Assembly: GCA_934122385.1 (NCBI GenBank)
Contig: CAKOWP010000011.1
Coordinates: 1-26,642, forward strand
Reading direction: 5' to 3'
Source of the DNA: an uncultured Clostridia bacterium
GTDB lineage: Bacteria > Bacillota > Clostridia > TANB77 > CAG-508
DNA length: 26,642 nt
This document shows, in pieces, positions 1 to 7,205 of this stretch. The notes under the pieces were generated by a model. The model was not told the origin of the DNA. It saw only the letters and a list, made by a program, of their open reading frames with translations, and did no database searches. The position numbers and the translations under genes are program-made. The first letter of the stretch is position 1, and each line of letters begins with the position of its first letter.

Positions 1-32
1 GGTATTTAAGATAAGTGCTATACTTTTTTAAA

Positions 33-66
33 AAATGTTGGAGTTTTTTTACCCACCCCAACATTT
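33..66. repeat. 9-bp stem-loop, possible terminator of an upstream gene
   Basis: Positions 33-41 and 58-66 are perfect reverse complements around a 16-nt loop that carries a T-run. A run of A precedes the stem, so on the minus strand it would end in a T-tract. No gene end is visible to its left, so its role is uncertain. Confidence 0.4.
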
Positions 67-77
67 ATTATAGAACC

Positions 78-104
78 GATTATACTTAGGTATAATCTTT
101 TTTT
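78..104 (+). terminator. Rho-independent terminator
   Basis: An 8-bp AT-rich stem (78-85 with 90-97, loop TTAG) is followed at once by seven T residues. It probably closes a transcript that enters from outside the window, since no gene lies before it here. Confidence 0.65.
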
Positions 105-120
105 ATATTATAGGAAGTTC
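103..120 (+). repeat. Copy of an 18-bp palindrome arm shared with 22177-22194
   Basis: These 18 bases equal the reverse complement of 22177-22194, one arm of a large palindrome 22 kb away. Here only a single arm is present and no inverted partner follows. It looks like a half copy or remnant of a dispersed intergenic repeat. The rest of 121-240 is plain AT-rich DNA with no clear promoter. Confidence 0.6.
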
Positions 121-240
121 AGAGAATTTTCTTATTTTAATATAGAAAACTACATTCTAGAGAAAATTTATTGAAATAATTGAAAAAATATATATTGTAT
201 GATAAATTAAAAATATAAAATAAAAAAGGAGATATATTCA

Positions 241-1287
241 ATGAATAAAAATTTAAAAATTGGACTCATTTCTGATATACATGAGGATATTAAAGCTTTA
301 GAAAGGTATTTGAAATACATTCAAAATTCAGATATAGATATTGGAGTATATTTGGGAGATAGTGTATCAAGAAACTGCGATGATGATACAAATTATTTTT
401 GGAAGTTAGCATCAAAAGCTGATAAGCCAATATATTATACAGTTGGAAATCATGATGTTGGAATTGATGAATATAAAAGTATAGGGTGTGAAAAAATTTA
501 TGATACTTATATTTATCCTATGATAGATAATAAATATTTAGATATTAATAATACAAATAATGGAAAGTGCTATTATTATAAAGATTTTGATAATTATAAA
601 ATAAGGTTAATTAGCATATTTGAATATGAGGGAACGAGGGATGCAGATTTAACTTTAGGATTTGAGCATAGAAGATATATTTCAAGTGAACAATTGTTGT
701 GGTTTGCAAAAACATTATACAATACACCATTAGACTATTCTGTTATTGTTACAATGCATCAAATACCAGCTTTAAAACCTAATTTTAAAGAATGCAATTT
801 TTGTGCTAATGTTGGAGAAACTAACTTGGAAGAAGATTTGAGTGATGGATATGGATATCTTCAATTATCAATGTTAGGAAATCCTTTGGGAGATATTATA
901 AATGCTTTTAAGAATGGATTACATATAAGAAATAAATATTCTGTAAAGGAAGAATATCAAAAATATTTAGAGACCCCTACAATTGATTTTGATTTCTCTG
1001 ATAGACCAAAAGGAAAGTTTATTTGTTTTTTAACTGGGCACTTACATTGTGCATTTATAACTACTTCGATGGAGTACAAAGATCAATTGGCTATTACGGT
1101 TCCAGCTGCTTCAACAGGTGCATTTGAGAGGCAAAATGATGATATTAAACCAATTTCAGAAAATGATGATAATTTTTATATACTTGAAATAAATACTAAA
1201 AATAAGAATATAAGTATAGATAAAATTGGAACTGCAATAACATCTAGTGGAGTATTAAGAGATAGAATTAATTTGAAATATGAATAA
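241..1287 (+). CDS. Calcineurin-like metallophosphoesterase
   Basis: A 348-aa protein of the calcineurin-like metallophosphoesterase fold. The dinuclear-metal ligand motifs occur in the right order: DxH (D12, H14), GD (39-40), GNHD (69-72), an MHQ block near residue 175 and GHLH near 264. These bind two divalent metals in the active site, so phosphoester hydrolysis is well supported, but the natural substrate cannot be told. There is no signal peptide or membrane segment, so it should be cytoplasmic. The start is backed by an AAGGAG-type site about 9 nt upstream. An insertion of roughly 100 residues separates the MHQ and GHLH motifs, longer than in minimal members. It seems to be a single-gene unit, since an 88-nt AT-rich gap with an all-A/T palindrome (1325-1347) separates it from the next gene. 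Confidence 0.85.
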   Translation: MNKNLKIGLISDIHEDIKALERYLKYIQNSDIDIGVYLGDSVSRNCDDDTNYFWKLASKADKPIYYTVGNHDVGIDEYKSIGCEKIYDTYIYPMIDNKYLDINNTNNGKCYYYKDFDNYKIRLISIFEYEGTRDADLTLGFEHRRYISSEQLLWFAKTLYNTPLDYSVIVTMHQIPALKPNFKECNFCANVGETNLEEDLSDGYGYLQLSMLGNPLGDIINAFKNGLHIRNKYSVKEEYQKYLETPTIDFDFSDRPKGKFICFLTGHLHCAFITTSMEYKDQLAITVPAASTGAFERQNDDIKPISENDDNFYILEINTKNKNISIDKIGTAITSSGVLRDRINLKYE

Positions 1288-1375
1288 AGATATCAGAACA
1301 GTTACTTATAATATAATTTAAATGTATATAATTTTTAAAATTATATAAAATAAAATACAAAGGAGGTTTCAAAAT

Positions 1376-2437
1376 ATGGAACAAAAAATCAAAGCCGTAC
1401 AATATGGCGTAGGAAAAATGAGTTTATACACTATGAGATACATGCTAGAGAAAGGAATTGAAATAGTAGGAGCAGTAGATGTAAATCCAGCAGTAATTGG
1501 AAAAGACATAGGAGAAATATTAGGAAGAGAAAAATTAGGAGTGGTTGTCGTATCAGCAGAAAATGCTGAAGAAATGATGCAAACAACAAAACCAGACATA
1601 TGTATAATAACAACAAGAAGTTTAATAGCTGAATTAGAAGAACCATATATGTTATGTGCAAAATTAGGAATAAATGCAATATCAACTTGTGAAGAAGCAT
1701 TTTATCCACAAAATTCAAACCCAACATTAACAAATAAAATTGACGAATTGGCAAAAGCAAATAACTGTACAATAACAGGAACAGGATATCAAGATATATA
1801 TTGGGGTCAACTTATAACATCAATTGCTGGCTCAACACAAAAAATAACAAAGATAAAAGGAAGTTCAAGTTATAATGTTGAAGACTATGGAATTGCTTTA
1901 GCAGAAGCACATGGAGCAGGATTGACATTAGAAGACTTTGACAAACAAGTTGCGTCTGTTGATAGAATGTCAGATGAAGAAAGACAAGAAATAATAAACA
2001 AGGGTGAGTATGCACCATCATATATGTGGAATGTAAATGGATGGTTGTGTTCAAAATTAGGATTAACAATTATAAGCCAGACACAAAAATGTGTACCGCA
2101 AACATATAAAGATGATATTTATTCTTCAACATTGGATATGACAATAAAAGCAGGAGATGCAACAGGAATGAGTGCTGTTGTTACAACAAAAACAAAAGAG
2201 GGAATTACTATTGAATCTGAATGCATAGGTAAAGTTTATGCACCAGACGAATTTGATAAAAATGTTTGGACAGTTGAGGGTGAGCCTACAACAACTATTA
2301 CTGTTGAAAAACCTGCAACAGTTGAATTGACTTGTGCAACAGTTGTTAATAGAATTCCAGATGTTATTAATGCAGAGCCTGGATATATTACAACAGAAAA
2401 ATTAGGTGATTTACAATTTAAAAATAAAATATGCTAA
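1376..2437 (+). CDS. DapB-fold NAD(P)-dependent amine/amino-acid dehydrogenase-like protein
   Basis: A 353-aa cytoplasmic oxidoreductase with an N-terminal Rossmann fold (YGVGKM near residue 10, then VGAVD at the end of beta-2). Its overall layout is that of proteins annotated as having a dihydrodipicolinate reductase N-terminal domain, the group that includes 2,4-diaminopentanoate dehydrogenase of clostridial ornithine fermentation. It is not a true DapB, being about 80 residues longer and lacking the usual DapB active-site stretch. No other ornithine-degradation gene (ora, orr, ort) is nearby, so the substrate is open. The start follows AGGAGG at ideal spacing. Codons are markedly A-ending in the first two thirds. 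A strong hairpin follows the stop. Oxidoreductase fold is near certain; the 2,4-diaminopentanoate assignment is only a guess. Confidence 0.65.
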   Translation: MEQKIKAVQYGVGKMSLYTMRYMLEKGIEIVGAVDVNPAVIGKDIGEILGREKLGVVVVSAENAEEMMQTTKPDICIITTRSLIAELEEPYMLCAKLGINAISTCEEAFYPQNSNPTLTNKIDELAKANNCTITGTGYQDIYWGQLITSIAGSTQKITKIKGSSSYNVEDYGIALAEAHGAGLTLEDFDKQVASVDRMSDEERQEIINKGEYAPSYMWNVNGWLCSKLGLTIISQTQKCVPQTYKDDIYSSTLDMTIKAGDATGMSAVVTTKTKEGITIESECIGKVYAPDEFDKNVWTVEGEPTTTITVEKPATVELTCATVVNRIPDVINAEPGYITTEKLGDLQFKNKIC

Positions 2438-2441
2438 AAAA

Positions 2442-2474
2442 TTCGGGATTGGGGGACGGATCTTCAATCCCGAA
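2442..2474 (+). terminator. Stem-loop after the dehydrogenase gene, REP-like
   Basis: A perfect 10-bp stem (2442-2451 with 2465-2474) encloses a loop that starts GGGGACGG. It begins five bases after the stop and separates the gene from the tRNA promoter, so it may act as a terminator, though the T-tract is poor. The GGGGACG core also occurs in the palindromic array at 13011-13142, hinting at a shared repeat family. Confidence 0.55.
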
Positions 2475-2513
2475 AAATTTTATAAGAAAATTTTAGAAAT
2501 TTTTAGAAATGTA

Positions 2514-2542
2514 TTGACAAAAATTAATAAAAAGCTTATAAT
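2514..2542 (+). promoter_or_regulatory. Perfect sigma-A promoter of the split tRNA-Tyr
   Basis: TTGACA at 2514-2519 and TATAAT at 2537-2542 are separated by exactly 17 nt. The predicted start is near 2549, about 37 nt before the tRNA. The start region itself is a perfect 7-bp inverted repeat with a TACG loop (2548-2565), which would form a hairpin at the very 5' end of the precursor RNA or could be a protein-binding dyad. Confidence 0.85.
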
Positions 2543-2585
2543 AACTCTTGTCGATACGTCGACAACATTTTTGAAAATTAAATAT

Positions 2586-2895
2586 GGGTAGGTGGCCGAG
2601 TGGCTAAAGGCGGCAGACTGTGGTCTTTGGTTTTAAATCAAAACCTAAATTGCAGCTCTTATCAGTGATGATAAGATGAAAACTAGGCTAATTCGGGGAA
2701 CTCTTAACAGTTAGGCTGATGACAATCCCGAGCTAGGAAGAAATTCCGAGTGTAGAGACTTTATACCTGGTATCTTAGAGATAAGATAAAGAGAAAGTCC
2801 AGACTACAAACAAAGAAATTTGGTAGTGAAAACTATAGTAGTAAGAAATCTGTTCTCATTTGAGTACGAAGGTTCGAATCCTTCCCTGCCCACCA
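2586..2895 (+). tRNA. tRNA-Tyr(GTA) interrupted by a group I intron
   Basis: Exon 1 is 2586-2621 and exon 2 is 2846-2895, giving an 86-nt class II tRNA with an encoded CCA end. The acceptor stem pairs GGGTAGG (2586-2592) with CCTGCCC (2885-2891) with one wobble; the T-stem is GAAGG/CCTTC. The anticodon stem pairs 2614-2617 with 2849-2852, and the joined 7-nt loop reads CTGTAAA, so the anticodon is GTA (Tyr). The long variable arm fits bacterial tRNA-Tyr. The intron sits between anticodon positions 35 and 36, directly after a U, as group I splicing requires. Without removal of the intron this gene cannot yield a functional tRNA. No other tRNA-Tyr gene is in the window. Confidence 0.92.
2622..2845 (+). 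ncRNA. Group I self-splicing intron, 224 nt, ORF-less
   Basis: All core helices can be drawn by hand. P1: exon CTGT pairs with the guide GCAG at 2652-2655, giving a U-G wobble at the 5' splice site, and the P1 loop carries an extra hairpin (2629-2634/2640-2645). P2: 2658-2663/2670-2675. P3: 2682-2687/2766-2771. P4: 2692-2697/2727-2732. P6: 2736-2739/2744-2747. P7: 2757-2760/2796-2799. P8: about 2772-2776/2783-2787. P9: 2803-2807/2838-2842. The terminal G2845 fits the conserved omega-G. Blocks such as GACAATCC, AGAGACT, AAAGAGAAAGTCC and the P9 segment closely resemble cyanobacterial tRNA-Leu introns as remembered, so subgroup IC3 is likely. There is no reading frame inside; a candidate homing endonuclease lies just outside at 2966. 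Confidence 0.9.
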
Positions 2896-2926
2896 TAAAA
2901 ACAAGGAAACTTGTTTTTATTTTTTA
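2895..2926 (+). terminator. Terminator of the tRNA-Tyr transcript
   Basis: An 11-bp perfect stem (2895-2905 with 2910-2920, GAAA tetraloop) overlaps the last base of the tRNA and is followed by a T-run. It ends the tRNA transcript before the downstream endonuclease gene. Confidence 0.85.
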
Positions 2927-2965
2927 AAAATAAACGAACATAAGTTTTTAAATAAAGGTGAAAAA

Positions 2966-3349
2966 ATGATTTTTAGTTCAAATAAAGATAAGGGAAATTC
3001 TGGTTTAGGAATAGCAATTGCATATTATAGCACAAATGGATATACTGTATCTATTCCATTAAATGATACACAAGATTATGATTTAATTGTGGATAAAGAA
3101 AATATTTTAAAAAAAGTACAAGTAAAGGCAACATCTTGTAGAACGAAATATGATAAATATCAAGTTGCATTGAAAAGCTGTGGAGGAACAAAAGGAAAAA
3201 CATATAAGACGGTAGTGGATACAAATATAAATGAATTATTTGTTGTAACAGATGCTATGGATATATTTATAATACCAATAGAAATAATTAAAAATAAATC
3301 AACACTTAATTTATGTGAAAAATATGAAAAATATAAAATTATAAAATAG
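2966..3349 (+). CDS. PD-(D/E)XK endonuclease, I-Ssp6803I-like (PDDEXK_5 type)
   Basis: A 127-aa protein matching the layout of the PDDEXK_5 group, whose best-known member, I-Ssp6803I, is the homing endonuclease of a group I intron in a cyanobacterial tRNA-fMet gene. Seen here: a GLGIAIAYY helix (residues 13-21), then QDYDLIVD with candidate catalytic D39, and VQVKAT with Q52 and K54, the Q-x-K variant of (D/E)-x-K used by I-Ssp6803I. The usual N-terminal acidic residue is less clear (D8 or none). The protein lacks a membrane segment. The start follows AAGGTG at good spacing. The gene begins 70 nt after the intron-split tRNA-Tyr, outside the intron and beyond its terminator. A homing role, cutting intronless tRNA-Tyr alleles, is inferred from family plus position; a solitary nuclease of another role is possible. 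Confidence 0.7.
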   Translation: MIFSSNKDKGNSGLGIAIAYYSTNGYTVSIPLNDTQDYDLIVDKENILKKVQVKATSCRTKYDKYQVALKSCGGTKGKTYKTVVDTNINELFVVTDAMDIFIIPIEIIKNKSTLNLCEKYEKYKIIK

Positions 3350-3364
3350 AAAGGAATTTGTGTT

Positions 3365-3973
3365 ATGTTAGTAAGTGAAGTCAAGAAAATAGGAAAAGTA
3401 GGAAAAAACTTATTAGAAAATAAAGACGCAAACGAAATAATAGAATTAATAATAGAAAAGCCATTACAAAAAGCATGTAAAGAATGCAAAGAAAAAAATA
3501 TTGAAACAGTTATGAGTAGTGCAAACAAAAACAATATAATAAAAAAAGGAAAAGAAAGAATAAACAAAAAAGAAGTTATAGAAGATGCAAAAAAACATAA
3601 AATACAGTCATTTACGGAAGCAGGAAAAGGCTATGCATGGTTAATGATAAATTACAATACACTATCAGACGAAAACAGAAAAATATTATTTAAATTAGAA
3701 AAAGAACTTGGAGAAGATACAATTTGGTTTGTAAAATCTAACTATGTAGATGCTATGAATGCTATTAGAAAACGTCTAAAAATGAAATTAATGGTTGAAA
3801 CATTTAATGACAAATATGCTGATGAATTTAAGAAAAGACAATTATTATTAATGTATAACAACAATTATCCAAGAAGATGTGTATTTATAAGAATGCCAAT
3901 AGACGAAGATACAAAAGTAGAAGATGTTGAAGAATATTTTAGTAATATAATTTCTAAAATGGTAAAACAATAA
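3365..3973 (+). CDS. Hypothetical protein, charged and helical
   Basis: A 202-aa protein that I do not recognise. The first 90 residues are lysine- and glutamate-rich and predicted helical, with CxxC spacing (KACKECKEK, residues 38-46). The second half is more globular, with GYAWLMINY (about 87-95), a WF segment and a YPRRCVFIRMP strand (about 167-177). No signal peptide or transmembrane segment is seen. It starts 15 nt after the endonuclease stop with its own AAGGAA site, so the two are probably co-transcribed, and 20 nt separates it from the glycosyltransferase gene. A link to intron mobility is possible from position alone; it may equally belong with the downstream genes. Confidence 0.6.
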   Translation: MLVSEVKKIGKVGKNLLENKDANEIIELIIEKPLQKACKECKEKNIETVMSSANKNNIIKKGKERINKKEVIEDAKKHKIQSFTEAGKGYAWLMINYNTLSDENRKILFKLEKELGEDTIWFVKSNYVDAMNAIRKRLKMKLMVETFNDKYADEFKKRQLLLMYNNNYPRRCVFIRMPIDEDTKVEDVEEYFSNIISKMVKQ

Positions 3974-3993
3974 AATAAAAAATAGGAGATAAA

Positions 3994-4737
3994 ATGGGAA
4001 AAAAATACACATTTATATTACCTTGTTTAAATGAAGAAAAAACGCTTGAATATTGTATAAAAGAAATACAAAAATGTATAGAAGATAAAAAATTAGATGC
4101 TGAAATATTAGTGTCAGACAATAATAGTATGGATAATAGTGTAGAAATTGCAAAAAGAAATGGAGCAAGGGTAGTAATATGTAAAGAAAGAGGATATGGT
4201 GCAGCACTAATAAATGGAACTAGAAATGCAAATGGAAAATATTGCATAATGGGAGATAGTGATGGAAGTTATGACTTTTATAATATAGATAAATTTATAG
4301 AAGGACTAGAATTAGGTTATGATTTGGTAGTTGGAAATAGATTTAAAGGTGGAATAAAAAAAGATGCAATGTCAATATCTCATAAGATAGGAGTTAGATT
4401 TTTATCAGGCTTTTCTAATTTGATATTTCATACGCAAATAAAAGATTATCATTGTGGGTTAAGAGCATATAAAAAAGAAAGTATTGAAAAAATTAATCTT
4501 ACTCAAAAAGGAATGGAATATGCAAGTGAAATGATAATCCTTTCCAAAATAAATAATTTAAAAATGCTAGAAGTTCCAACAATTTTAAGAAAAGATTTAA
4601 GAGGAAAAAAATCGCATTTACGAACAATAAGAGATGGAATTAGACATTTGAATTTGATATGTACTATTGCTTTTAATAAGGATAAATATAGAGTAGAAGA
4701 TGGAAAATATAGAACTTCAGAAGAAAGGGAAAATTAA
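3994..4737 (+). CDS. Family 2 glycosyltransferase, polyprenyl-phosphate sugar transferase type
   Basis: A 247-aa GT-A fold glycosyltransferase close to dolichol/polyprenyl-phosphate mannosyl- or glucosyltransferases. Seen: FILPCLNEEKTL at residues 7-18 (nucleotide-sugar entry), SDNNSMD at 41-47, the metal-binding DxD as GDSDGSYD at 87-94, and the conserved RFKGG and HCGLRAYKK blocks further on. There is no C-terminal membrane pair, so it acts at the cytoplasmic membrane face without its own anchor. Such enzymes load a sugar onto undecaprenyl phosphate for use by GT-C membrane transferases. That fits the next gene, a polytopic membrane protein that directly follows and may overlap. The start has GGAG at 6-nt spacing. 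The precise sugar cannot be told. Confidence 0.85.
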   Translation: MGKKYTFILPCLNEEKTLEYCIKEIQKCIEDKKLDAEILVSDNNSMDNSVEIAKRNGARVVICKERGYGAALINGTRNANGKYCIMGDSDGSYDFYNIDKFIEGLELGYDLVVGNRFKGGIKKDAMSISHKIGVRFLSGFSNLIFHTQIKDYHCGLRAYKKESIEKINLTQKGMEYASEMIILSKINNLKMLEVPTILRKDLRGKKSHLRTIRDGIRHLNLICTIAFNKDKYRVEDGKYRTSEEREN

Positions 4738-4738
4738 A

Positions 4739-6055
4739 TTGAAAAAGGTAGTTAAATATATAATAGCATTTGTCATTTTATTTTTAGTATTTAATAGTTT
4801 GTTATTATTAGGATCTTTGTTTCCTTCAAGTTTAATAGAAAAAAATGTAAGAGAATCTTCGGAAACCCTATTGAGTGAGGGAAACTATTATAAGATATCA
4901 AAATTTTTTGGAACAGAAAATGATAATTATACTGATGCTATAATGATAAATGAAGCATATTCTATAGATAATACAAATCCATTTTATTCGTATATGTCAG
5001 CAAGAAAAAACTATAAAAAAGATCAAACAATGCAAGAGTTACCTGATACAAAGGGAGAATTGATATCTTTAAATAGCGAAGAAGATGATTATGAACCGGT
5101 ATTAGAATTAAGCGATTTTTTAGATGGTGATATTAATACATCAATTACATATGCAAGATATTGGCATGGGTATTTACCTTTTCTTAGAGTATTATTGATA
5201 TTTTTTAATATTTTAGAAATAAGGCATATAATGTTTGTTCTTTTTATATTGATATTTGTATACTTTATGGTTTTATTACGAAAACAATTTGGAAATATAA
5301 TTGCTTTAATTTTTGGATTATCACTAGTATTTGAGGGATATTTTTTTGTATCATATTCATTGGAATGTGCACCAATATTTTTAGTAATGATGATTTCAAG
5401 TATTGTACTATTAAAAAGAATTGATAAAATTCAAAATTTTTATTTTTATATTTTTATAGTAGCATGTATAACGAATTTTGTTGATTTTTTAACTGTTCCA
5501 CTAATTACTTTAGCTATACCATTATATATTTTCATATTGTATAAACAACAAAAAAATCCTGAAATGGATACAAAAGAGTATTTTAAGATTTTGATAAAAT
5601 CTGTTATAGTTTGGGGAATCGGATATGCCATAACATGGTTAACTAAATGGATAGTATATGATGTGATATATAATCAAGGGCTATTAAAATCAGCTATTAA
5701 CCAAGTTATGTATAGAACACAAAAAAGTAATGTTCGTACAGATAAAAATGTATGGCAGATTTTAACAGGATTTATGATTAATACGCTTTTCAATTTTTTA
5801 GTGATTATTATTATTTTGTATAGTTTATCTTTGATAGGATTTAACAAATACAAAATAAAGATAAATAGTATATCAAATGTTTTTAAAAGAACTGGATTAC
5901 CTATCTTGATAATTGCAATAATGCCATTTATTTGGTATATTGCTTTGGCAAATCATACAGTTTTACATGGAATATTTGTATATCGACATATGCTTATATT
6001 TTTAATAGGAGTACTTTTATTTATAAAAAATATATTTTGCGTAGAAATAAGATAA
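4739..6055 (+). CDS. Polytopic membrane protein, possible GT-C-like glycosyltransferase
   Basis: About 438 aa. I place the start at TTG 4739, preceded by AAGGG at good spacing; the in-frame ATG at 4700 lies inside the glycosyltransferase gene and has no ribosome site. One N-terminal membrane helix is followed by a large extracytoplasmic loop of about 130 residues (acidic, with a YARYWHGYLPFLR segment at its end), then roughly nine hydrophobic helices ending in ILRHMLIFLIG-like sequence. One big external loop after TM1 and many following helices is the layout of GT-C transferases that use lipid-linked sugars, matching the neighbouring GT2. No confirmed catalytic motif is seen, so the function is inference from topology and context. 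The gene ends at a strong terminator. Confidence 0.6.
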   Translation: MKKVVKYIIAFVILFLVFNSLLLLGSLFPSSLIEKNVRESSETLLSEGNYYKISKFFGTENDNYTDAIMINEAYSIDNTNPFYSYMSARKNYKKDQTMQELPDTKGELISLNSEEDDYEPVLELSDFLDGDINTSITYARYWHGYLPFLRVLLIFFNILEIRHIMFVLFILIFVYFMVLLRKQFGNIIALIFGLSLVFEGYFFVSYSLECAPIFLVMMISSIVLLKRIDKIQNFYFYIFIVACITNFVDFLTVPLITLAIPLYIFILYKQQKNPEMDTKEYFKILIKSVIVWGIGYAITWLTKWIVYDVIYNQGLLKSAINQVMYRTQKSNVRTDKNVWQILTGFMINTLFNFLVIIIILYSLSLIGFNKYKIKINSISNVFKRTGLPILIIAIMPFIWYIALANHTVLHGIFVYRHMLIFLIGVLLFIKNIFCVEIR

Positions 6056-6092
6056 AAAAATCGAAAAAACGGTTGTTTTTTTGATTTTTTTT
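6054..6092 (+). terminator. Strong rho-independent terminator
   Basis: A long A/T stem with a C-G clamp (around 6054-6070 with 6075-6090, loop GGTT) and T-run, overlapping the stop codon of the membrane protein gene. It separates the glycosyltransferase pair from the FtsZ-like gene. A TATAAT at 6096-6101 just after it may be the -10 of the next gene, with a poor -35. Confidence 0.8.
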
Positions 6093-6149
6093 ATATATAA
6101 TAAGAAACAAATTGAAACAAAAAGAAAAAAACAGGGAGGAAGTTAAACA

Positions 6150-7124
6150 ATGAGCGATATCATGGATTTAGACAAAACATTGAAAATAAAAGTAATAGGA
6201 GTAGGTGGAGCAGGAAATAATGCAATATCAAGGATGATAGAAGATAATGTTAGAGGTGTATCATTCTATATGATAAATACAGAAACAGGAACATTAAAAA
6301 GATCAAGGACAAGTAATATATTACAAATAGGAGTTCAAACTACAAGAGGATTAGGTGCTGGAGCAAATGAAATTGTAGGAGAAAGAGCTGCTATAGAAAA
6401 TAAAGAAGATATTAAACATATGTTAGCCGGAGCAGATTTAGTATTTATTACAGCAGGAATGGGCGGAGGAACTGGAACAGGTGCTGCCCCAATAGTTGCA
6501 GAAATTGCAAAAGAAATGGGAATATTAACAGTAGGAATAGTAACGAAACCATTCTTGTTTGAAGGAAAAGCACGTAGTTTAAGAGCATCAAAAGGAATTG
6601 AAAGACTAAAAAGTAATGTAGATGATTTAATAGTTGTTTTAAATGACAATCTTTTAAAAGTTACAGATTCAAAAATTACTTTAAATAATGCTTTTTCATT
6701 GGCAGACAATATTTTGGAACAAGGAATTACAAGTATTACTGATTTATTAACATCAGTAGGTGAAGTAAATATAGACTTTGCTGATATTAAAACAACAATG
6801 AACTACAGAGGCAAAGCATATATGGGAATAGGAAGAGCATCAGGAGAAAAGAAAGTAGAAGAAGCAGTTAGACAGGCAATAGAAAATCCATTAACAGAGA
6901 GTAAAATAGATGGAGCAAAAGGTGTAATCTTTAATGTAAAAGGAAACAGCAATTTAGGACTTATGGAAATAAATAGTGCAGTTGGACTTATAAATGAAAA
7001 AGTAAGTGAAGATGCCAATATTATATTTGGAACAGTAATTGATGAAAATATGGGAGAAGATGTACAAGTAACAGTAATTGCAACAGGTGTTGAAGAAAAA
7101 GTTGGAGCCGAAGTTAAAAAATAG
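6150..7124 (+). CDS. FtsZ-family GTPase without C-terminal tail
   Basis: A 324-aa tubulin/FtsZ homologue. The nucleotide-binding part is complete: GVGGAGNNA (17-25), GLGAGAN (67-73) and the signature GGGTGTG (105-111). The T7 catalytic loop NxDxxD is intact at 207-212, with D209 and D212 at the same numbers as in E. coli FtsZ, so GTP hydrolysis on polymerisation should be possible. Two oddities stand out. The proline-glutamate that normally follows GLGAGAN is replaced by EIV, and the protein ends right after the globular domain, with no flexible linker and no conserved C-terminal peptide for FtsA/ZipA/SepF binding (usual length 350-400). It is not in a division gene cluster. I infer a second, specialised FtsZ-like protein or a tail-less lineage variant. 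The start has GGGAGGAAG 7 nt upstream. Confidence 0.88.
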   Translation: MSDIMDLDKTLKIKVIGVGGAGNNAISRMIEDNVRGVSFYMINTETGTLKRSRTSNILQIGVQTTRGLGAGANEIVGERAAIENKEDIKHMLAGADLVFITAGMGGGTGTGAAPIVAEIAKEMGILTVGIVTKPFLFEGKARSLRASKGIERLKSNVDDLIVVLNDNLLKVTDSKITLNNAFSLADNILEQGITSITDLLTSVGEVNIDFADIKTTMNYRGKAYMGIGRASGEKKVEEAVRQAIENPLTESKIDGAKGVIFNVKGNSNLGLMEINSAVGLINEKVSEDANIIFGTVIDENMGEDVQVTVIATGVEEKVGAEVKK

Positions 7125-7205
7125 ATAGATTAGAAATTTTTGATTTTGGCAATAATAGTTGATAAATGTCAATGTTGAAAGTTGGTAAGCGGGAGATGAA
7201 TACTA

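Noticed and set aside
2406..2591. 61-codon frame across the dehydrogenase end, hairpin and tRNA promoter
   Set aside because: It overlaps the end of a real gene and runs through a terminator-like hairpin and a perfect promoter; there is no ribosome site or homology.
2586..2621. tRNA-Leu as the identity of the split tRNA
   Set aside because: The long variable arm and the likeness to tRNA-Leu introns suggest Leu, but the rebuilt anticodon loop CTGTAAA reads GTA, so Tyr.
2622..2845. Alternative reading as a tRNA pseudogene disrupted by random insertion
   Set aside because: The insert folds into the full group I core with correct splice-site features, which a random insertion would not give.
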